Below, in pieces: positions 13,549-17,799 of a DNA stretch of 17,799 nucleotides (positions within the stretch are counted from its first letter, which is position 1; each line of letters opens with the position of its first letter). The notes beneath the pieces are model-generated. The model did not search any database and was not told the DNA's origin. It saw only the letters and a program-made list of their open reading frames with translations. This stretch comes from an uncultured cyanobacterium. GTDB lineage: Bacteria > Cyanobacteriota > Cyanobacteriia > PCC-6307 > Cyanobiaceae. Location: contig CAIOXF010000133.1 in NCBI GenBank assembly GCA_903862155.1, positions 1 to 17,799 on the forward strand, read 5' to 3'. The position numbers and the translations under genes are program-made.

Positions 13549-15235
13549 GCGGTTCCCCCGTCGGGAATGAGGTGTCCTGGGATGGGTGGGGCCAGTGGCG
13601 TAGTTCCTGGCGCAGCCGCTGCAGGCCCAATCCATCGGTGGCCGACACGAAGAGGGCATCCGGCTCCAGGGCCCGGGCCCGCTCCAGTTCACCGGCCGGG
13701 CAGCGGTCGATCTGGTTGGCCACCAGGCGCCTAGGCGCCGTGGAATCGAGGCCATTCAGGATGGAGTGCACCGTGCGCAGCTGTTCCGGCCAGGCCGGGT
13801 CGGCCAGGTCCACCACCAGCAGCAGCCCGTCGGCATGGAGCGCTTCCTCCAGGGTGGAGCGGAAGGCTTCCACCAGCTGGGGGGGCAGTTCACGGATGAA
13901 GCCCACGGTGTCGGTGAGCAGGGCCGTGGTGGCCGGTCCGTCCTCCGGATCCGGCAGGTCCAGCCGGCGCGTGGTGGGATCGAGTGTGGCGAAGAGTTTG
14001 TTCTCAGCCAGCACCGCCGCCCCGCCACTGCTGCGGGTGAGTGCGTTGAGTAGGGAGCTCTTGCCGGCGTTGGTGTAGCCCACCAGGGCGAAGCGCTTCA
14101 GGGCGCGGCGGTTCTGGCGCAGCCGCTCGCGGTGTTCTCCCAGCTGGCGCGCGTCGCGCTGCAGGCGCTCGATCCGGCGGGCGATGGCGCGCCGATCCTT
14201 TTCCAGCTGGGTTTCCCCCGGGCCGCGGGTTCCGATGCCGCCGCCCTGGCGCGAGAGGCTCAGGCCCCGGCCGCTGAGGCGCGGCAGCCGGTAGCGCAGC
14301 TGGGCCAGCTCCACCTGCAGGCGGCCGGCGGCGCTGCCGGCCCGCTGGGCAAAGATGTCGAGGATCAGCTCGCTGCGATCGCTCACCGGCAGATCGAGCA
14401 GGCGCTCCAGGTTGCGGGCCTGCACGGGGGTGAGTTCCCGGTCGGTGACCACCAGGGTGGCCCCCAGGCGCCGGGCCTCCAGGGCCGCTTCCGCCAGCTT
14501 CCCCTCGCCCCAGATGGTCTGCGGCGAGATGGCGCTGCGGCGCTGCTCCACCACTCCCACGGGTTCGGAGCCAGCGCTGCGCACCAGCCCCTCTAGCTCG
14601 GCGATCAGGCGCTGGGCGGCCTGCCGGTCGCCCGGGGTGAGGGCCAGCAGCAGCACGCGCTCCACCCCGGGCGCTGTGGGCGGGCCCGCTGCCGCCAGGG
14701 GGGCGGCCTGCTCGGCAGCTGGGGCAATGGCGAAGGGGTCGCGGCTGCAGAGCTCGGCCAAATCCCCTGCTTCCACGGCCTGCCAGGGCTCGGCGCCGCT
14801 GCCCTGGGCCACCAGCAGCTGGGAGGGCCAGAGGCCACCGGCCTTGGGCTGATCGCTGAAGCGCAACCAGAACTGGGGCGCCAGATCCAGGCCCACCACC
14901 CCTTCCTGGCTGCCGGGCCCCAGGTGCTTGGCCCGGCCGCAGCAGCTCAGCAGCCGCCAGTCGCTGCCCTGGCGGCGCTCCGAGCCCGGCAGCTTCTCCA
15001 GCAGCCGGCCTGATTGCTCCAGCGGCCCCACCCACAGCAGCCGGCACAGGCCGCGCCCATCCACCACCAGGGTGAGCGGCAGTTCCAGTTCATGGCTCTC
15101 GGCGCCGAGCCGCTGCAGGGTGAGCAGGTCGGCAGCGGCATCTTCGGGATGGCGCCGGTGGCAGAGCCGCTCCAGGCGCCGCCGCTGCGAGGGCCGAAGC
15201 CCCGCGGTGCGGCCCGCCAGCACGCCCTGCTTCAA
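13544..15235 (-). CDS. hflX: GTPase HflX
   Basis: Ribosome-associated GTPase that splits stalled ribosomes, mainly under heat or other stress. It is 563 aa from a TTG at 15235, which overlaps the preceding stop as TTGA; a GTG at 15223 is the alternative. An N-terminal region of about 185 residues (RTAGLRPSQRRRLERLCHRR...) is typical of cyanobacterial members and absent in E. coli (426 aa). Next come the HflX nucleotide-binding domain (VERVLLLALTPGD to about 360) with GGGIGTRGPGETQLE (331-345), then the G domain: G1 GYTNAGKS (386-393), G3 DTVG (442-445), G4 NQID (507-510) and SAT (531-533). G4 is NQID instead of the usual NKID. The longer frame upstream of the TTG lies over the HAD gene and is not coding. 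Confidence 0.93.
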   Translation of the reverse strand: MKQGVLAGRTAGLRPSQRRRLERLCHRRHPEDAAADLLTLQRLGAESHELELPLTLVVDGRGLCRLLWVGPLEQSGRLLEKLPGSERRQGSDWRLLSCCGRAKHLGPGSQEGVVGLDLAPQFWLRFSDQPKAGGLWPSQLLVAQGSGAEPWQAVEAGDLAELCSRDPFAIAPAAEQAAPLAAAGPPTAPGVERVLLLALTPGDRQAAQRLIAELEGLVRSAGSEPVGVVEQRRSAISPQTIWGEGKLAEAALEARRLGATLVVTDRELTPVQARNLERLLDLPVSDRSELILDIFAQRAGSAAGRLQVELAQLRYRLPRLSGRGLSLSRQGGGIGTRGPGETQLEKDRRAIARRIERLQRDARQLGEHRERLRQNRRALKRFALVGYTNAGKSSLLNALTRSSGGAAVLAENKLFATLDPTTRRLDLPDPEDGPATTALLTDTVGFIRELPPQLVEAFRSTLEEALHADGLLLVVDLADPAWPEQLRTVHSILNGLDSTAPRRLVANQIDRCPAGELERARALEPDALFVSATDGLGLQRLRQELRHWPHPSQDTSFPTGEPL

Positions 15236-15888
15236 GCGCGCTCCACCAGCAGGCAGCGAATGCCGGCAGCCTGGGCGCCCGCGTCGTCTTCCGGGCTGTC
15301 GCCCACGTGCCACACCGCTTCGGGAGGCAGATCCAGGGCCTCCAGGGCCAGCCGGTAGGGGGCCGGATCGGGTTTGGCCGCCCCTGCCGCGCTCGACACC
15401 ACCACGGCGCTCAGGTGCTGCGCCACGCCCAGCCCCTCCAGCAGGCCCGGCAGGCGGCTGTCGAAGTTGCTCACCACCGCCAGGCGTAGCCCCCGCTCCC
15501 GCCAGCGCTCCAGGCAAGCCGGCACCTCGGGATACACCCGCCACAGGTCCGGATCGGCGAAGTGTTCGAACAGGGCCTGGGCCAACCCATCCGGCAGCCC
15601 CTCGGCCAGCTGCTGCTCCGGATCGGGTAGGGCGCCCTGAAGCACCGCTTCAATGCGCGCCCCCCACCAGGCGATCTCCGCCTCGCGCAGGGCTTCCCCC
15701 GCCAGCCCCGGAAACGCCAGGGGCGGCGCCTGGCAATACACCTGCGGAAAGGCGCGATCGATGGCCGCGGCATCGGCGGCCAGCCCGAAATCGTTGGCCA
15801 GGGCCGCGTAGCTGCTGCCCACCGACTGACGCAGCCGGATCAGGGTGCCCATGGCATCGAGCAGTAGGGCCTGCGGCCGGCGCTTCAT
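15232..15888 (-). CDS. HAD hydrolase, REG-2/HDHD3-like
   Basis: 218 aa from the ATG at 15888, which overlaps the ndbB stop as ATGA. It is a subfamily IA HAD protein with a helical cap between motif I and motif II. Motif I is LLDAMGTLI, motif II VVSNFD, motif III region AKPDPAPY (Lys), motif IV HVGDSPEDD. The early RLRQSVGSSYAALANDFGL, WW and GLRLAVVSNFDSRLPGLLEGL stretches match the animal HDHD3/REG-2 group closely. Motif I has Met where HAD phosphatases carry the general-acid Asp (DxD), as this subgroup often departs there, so phosphatase activity is uncertain. Its substrate is unknown. It sits between ndbB and hflX in an overlapping chain and is likely co-translated with both. Confidence 0.88.
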   Translation of the reverse strand: MKRRPQALLLDAMGTLIRLRQSVGSSYAALANDFGLAADAAAIDRAFPQVYCQAPPLAFPGLAGEALREAEIAWWGARIEAVLQGALPDPEQQLAEGLPDGLAQALFEHFADPDLWRVYPEVPACLERWRERGLRLAVVSNFDSRLPGLLEGLGVAQHLSAVVVSSAAGAAKPDPAPYRLALEALDLPPEAVWHVGDSPEDDAGAQAAGIRCLLVERA

Positions 15889-17087
15889 CGGCCCCAGTCG
15901 GCGAGCCAGCCGGCGGCCACCCGCAGTTGATGGGGGGTGCCCGGCAGGCGGGCGAGGTAGGCGAGCCGGCGCAACTGGAAGGCGGCCTTGCCCGCCAGAG
16001 TGACGCCCATGCCGGTGAGGGTGGCTTCGCCCACCCCGAGGCTCAGCATCTCGCCGAGGTCGTTGAAGGAGAAGGGCTTCAGCGCTTCTCCGGCATCGGC
16101 GCGCATCAGGTTGTCGGCCAGGCAGTCGGCCTGCTGGAAGGCCACCTGGGCCGTGGCCGGCAAGGGTTCATCGGGCAGGGCCGCCACATCGCCCACGGCG
16201 AAGAGATGGGGGTGCTGGTGCAGCTGCAGCTCCGGGGTGCACAGCAGGCGGCCGCGGCTGTCGCGGGCCGGGGCCGGGTGGATCGGCGGCGGGTTGAGCC
16301 GCAGGCCGGCGGTCCACACCGTGGCCTCCACCGCCAGGCTGCTGCCATCGCTGAGCCGCAGCTGCTGGGCTTCCAAGGCTGTCACCCCCAGGCCTGTGCG
16401 CAGGCGCACGTCGCGGCGCTGCAGGGCCGCCAGGGCTTGCTCGCGGTTGAACGCCTTGGCCTGGGGCAGGGCGGTGGGCCCCTGCTCAATCAGTTCCACC
16501 ACGGCGCTGCCGTCGATCAGGTCGGCGAGTTTGCAGGCCAGCTCCACGCCGCTGGGCCCGGCTCCCACCACGGCGATGCGCTGCAGCGCGGTGCGCCGCA
16601 GGCGCAGGGTGTCGACCAGTTGGCGCAGCTTCTCCACATCGTGGAGGGTGCGGAAGAACAGGGCGTGCTCCATCACCCCGGGAATCCCGAAGCTCTCGGT
16701 GTCGCCGCCGGTGGCCATCACCAGGCGCGAGAAGGGCAGGGTGCGGCCGCCGGCCGTGGTGAGGGTGCGGGCGTCGGCGTCGATCGATTGCACTCGGTCG
16801 CGCAGCCAGGCCACGCCCCGGCCCGCCAGCAGCGTGTCGTAACGGGGGGCGATCTCCCAGCTGCGCAATTCGCCGCTCAGGAGCTCATAGAGCAAGGGAA
16901 GAAAAAGGAAGCGCTCGTTGGGCTCGATCAGCAGCAGGGGCGGGTGCTGGCGCTTGCCCGCCAGCGCCAGGGCTGTGTAGAGCCCGCCGAACCCTCCGCC
17001 CACGATCACCACGGAGGGAGACAGCGAGGAGTGGGCGGACGGGCTCGCTGAGGTGCTTGCGGTGGAGCTCAACGCTGCCTCTGCCAC
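15885..17087 (-). CDS. ndbB: Type II NAD(P)H dehydrogenase, NdbB-like
   Basis: FAD flavoprotein passing electrons from NAD(P)H to a quinone; the Synechocystis NdbB reduces demethylphylloquinone in vitamin K1 synthesis. It is 400 aa from a GTG at 17087; the first 23 residues are Ser/Ala/Thr-rich and poorly conserved, so a later start is possible. FAD site GGGFGG (30-35), NAD(P)H site GAGPSG (175-180), second FAD contact FAVGDVAAL (296-304). NERFLFLPLLYELL...SWEIAPRY and the ending LVYL/HQL-type region agree with NdbB rather than with bacterial Ndh, and there is no Ca-binding or EF-hand insertion. It heads a chain ndbB-HAD-hflX joined by ATGA and TTGA overlaps. Assigning quinone-synthesis activity is by resemblance only. 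Confidence 0.85.
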   Translation of the reverse strand: MAEAALSSTASTSASPSAHSSLSPSVVIVGGGFGGLYTALALAGKRQHPPLLLIEPNERFLFLPLLYELLSGELRSWEIAPRYDTLLAGRGVAWLRDRVQSIDADARTLTTAGGRTLPFSRLVMATGGDTESFGIPGVMEHALFFRTLHDVEKLRQLVDTLRLRRTALQRIAVVGAGPSGVELACKLADLIDGSAVVELIEQGPTALPQAKAFNREQALAALQRRDVRLRTGLGVTALEAQQLRLSDGSSLAVEATVWTAGLRLNPPPIHPAPARDSRGRLLCTPELQLHQHPHLFAVGDVAALPDEPLPATAQVAFQQADCLADNLMRADAGEALKPFSFNDLGEMLSLGVGEATLTGMGVTLAGKAAFQLRRLAYLARLPGTPHQLRVAAGWLADWGR

Positions 17088-17163
17088 GGCCTACCTCCGC
17101 AAACCCTAACCAGCGCAAGCCGGGGCGAGACTCGCGAGGCCAGCCTCAGGCCAAGATGGGCCG
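17088..17163. promoter_or_regulatory. Divergent spacer between ndbB and cysH
   Basis: These 76 bp must hold promoters for both genes. Short overlapping palindromes CTCGCGAG (17131-17138), GAGGC-CA-GCCTC (17136-17147) and GCCT-C-AGGC (17143-17151) are clustered just upstream of cysH. No convincing -10/-35 pair was seen in either direction, so the promoter positions are not assigned. Confidence 0.4.
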
Positions 17164-17799
17164 ATGGTGATCTCCTCCGCGCCCCAATCCAGCGCTGCCG
17201 CACTGCCGGCCGATCAGGAGGGGAATCCAATTGATCTGGAGGCCGCGCGCAACCACCTCGAGTCGCTCTCTCCCCAAGACCGCCTGGCCTGGGCCCAGGA
17301 GCGTTTCGGTCAGCGCTTTGCCCTCACCACCAGCTTCGGCATCCAGGCCGCTGTGCTGCTCCACATGGTGAGTGAGCTGGGCCGGCGCACGGGGCTGCGG
17401 GTGCCCGTGATCTGGGTGGATACCGGCTATCTGCCCCCCGAGACCTACCGCTACGCCGACCAGCTCTGCCAGCAGCTCGAACTGGATCTGCACGTGGCCC
17501 AAGCCGCCATGAGCCCCGCCCGGATGGAGGCCCTGCACGGCCAGCTCTGGAGCACCGGTGAGGTGGCGGATCTGGAGCTGTATCACCGCATTCGCAAGGT
17601 GGAGCCCCTTGACCGCATGCTCACCGAGCTGCGGGTGAGTTGCTGGGCCAGCGGGGTGCGCGGCAACCAGACCGACCACCGCCGCGCCATGCGCCCGCTC
17701 GATCCGGTGCGGCAGCGCTGGTCGCTGCGGCCCCTGCTCAGTTGGAGCAAGAAAGACGTGTACTACTACATGCAGGACAACGGCCTGCCCCAGCACCCC
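17164..17799 (+). CDS. cysH: Phosphoadenylyl-sulfate (PAPS) reductase, 5' part
   Basis: Reduces PAPS to sulfite and PAP with thioredoxin, in assimilatory sulfate reduction. 212 residues are visible from the ATG at 17164 to the window end; the C-terminal active-site region is missing. The phosphate-binding loop is TTSFGIQAA (55-63), followed by WVDTGYLPPETY (84-95), LYHRIRKVEPLDR (139-151) and GVRGNQTDHR (164-173). In APS reductases a Cys-Cys pair for a 4Fe-4S cluster stands just before 'IRKVEPL'; here those positions are Leu-Tyr-His, so this is the iron-sulfur-free PAPS type. A four-codon mini-frame (ATG at 17156, TGA at 17168-17170) overlaps the start. It is divergent from ndbB. Confidence 0.9.
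   Translation, partial: MVISSAPQSSAAALPADQEGNPIDLEAARNHLESLSPQDRLAWAQERFGQRFALTTSFGIQAAVLLHMVSELGRRTGLRVPVIWVDTGYLPPETYRYADQLCQQLELDLHVAQAAMSPARMEALHGQLWSTGEVADLELYHRIRKVEPLDRMLTELRVSCWASGVRGNQTDHRRAMRPLDPVRQRWSLRPLLSWSKKDVYYYMQDNGLPQHP

Noticed and set aside
13553..13567. TTCCC/GGGAA inverted repeat near the end of hflX as a terminator
   Set aside because: Only five pairs, inside the hflX coding region, and no T-run on the minus strand.
12415..13734. A 439-codon plus-strand frame
   Set aside because: Antisense to anmK, the peroxiredoxin gene and hflX. The His/Gly/Val-rich translation has no recognisable domain, and it crosses the strong terminator hairpin.
15236..15544. N-terminal extension of HflX in the open frame
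   Set aside because: Gly/Arg/Pro-rich sequence that is the shifted frame of the HAD gene; the TTG overlapping the HAD stop fits the family start better.
14928..17051. A 707-codon open frame on the plus strand
   Set aside because: It lies fully antisense to ndbB, the HAD gene and the 5' part of hflX, all with clear motifs. Its product is Pro/Arg/Ser- and Gly/Gln-rich with no domain, as expected for the reverse strand of GC-rich coding DNA.
17146..17796. A 216-codon minus-strand frame at the window end
   Set aside because: It is the reverse complement of cysH, whose motifs are unambiguous.

Overview
This window looks like a piece of the chromosome of a picocyanobacterium of the Synechococcus/Cyanobium group. 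The DNA is GC-rich and densely packed, with hardly any space between genes. Several proteins are cyanobacterial types: an NdbB-like type II NAD(P)H dehydrogenase, an HflX with the long cyanobacterial N-terminus, proteins resembling DUF2834 and DUF2973, a Nif11-like small protein, and a tiny Cys-rich protein. The genus is inferred from protein resemblance and composition only. There is no rRNA, tRNA, CRISPR array, insertion sequence or phage gene in view.

Layout. 1-2710: a small zinc-ribbon membrane protein gene (+) converges on a minus-strand cluster that reads small membrane protein, xseA, xseB (exonuclease VII), DUF2834-like membrane protein. xseA and xseB are joined by stop/start overlaps. 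2710-3567: a HAD phosphatase of sucrose-phosphate-phosphatase type (+), divergent from xseA and convergent with hrpB. 3575-7086 (minus): a four-gene cluster of a 43-aa membrane peptide, a DUF2973-like protein, a conserved unknown and the helicase gene hrpB, the last two overlapping as GTGA. 7163-8332: an HtrA/Deg serine protease (+). 8348-10472: a twin-CX3C micro-protein and an ABC-F ATPase (both minus), separated by a 119-bp gap with two inverted repeats. 10473-11683: small genes, namely a one-TM peptide (+), a Nif11-like protein (-), a protein with a basic tail (-) and a ribbon-helix-helix (RHH) regulator (+). The last two diverge over a 93-bp spacer containing overlapping palindromes. 11689-17087 (minus): ndbB, REG-2-type HAD hydrolase, hflX, 1-Cys peroxiredoxin, anmK. 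The first three are chained by ATGA and TTGA overlaps. A textbook intrinsic terminator follows the peroxiredoxin gene and directly abuts the anmK start. 17164-17799: the 5' part of cysH (PAPS reductase, +), cut by the window end.

Functional themes are DNA repair (exonuclease VII), RNA/translation maintenance (HrpB, ABC-F, HflX), protein quality control and oxidative stress (HtrA, peroxiredoxin), quinone/redox metabolism (NdbB), cell-wall recycling (AnmK) and sulfate assimilation (CysH). This is mostly core housekeeping. The less-explored material is the set of small proteins at 6955-7086, 8348-8515, 10473-10856 and 10961-11683, with the palindromes next to them. I found no clearly new multi-gene system. 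The best candidate for something undescribed is the RHH regulator/basic-tail protein pair with its palindromic spacer, followed by the twin-CX3C micro-protein.
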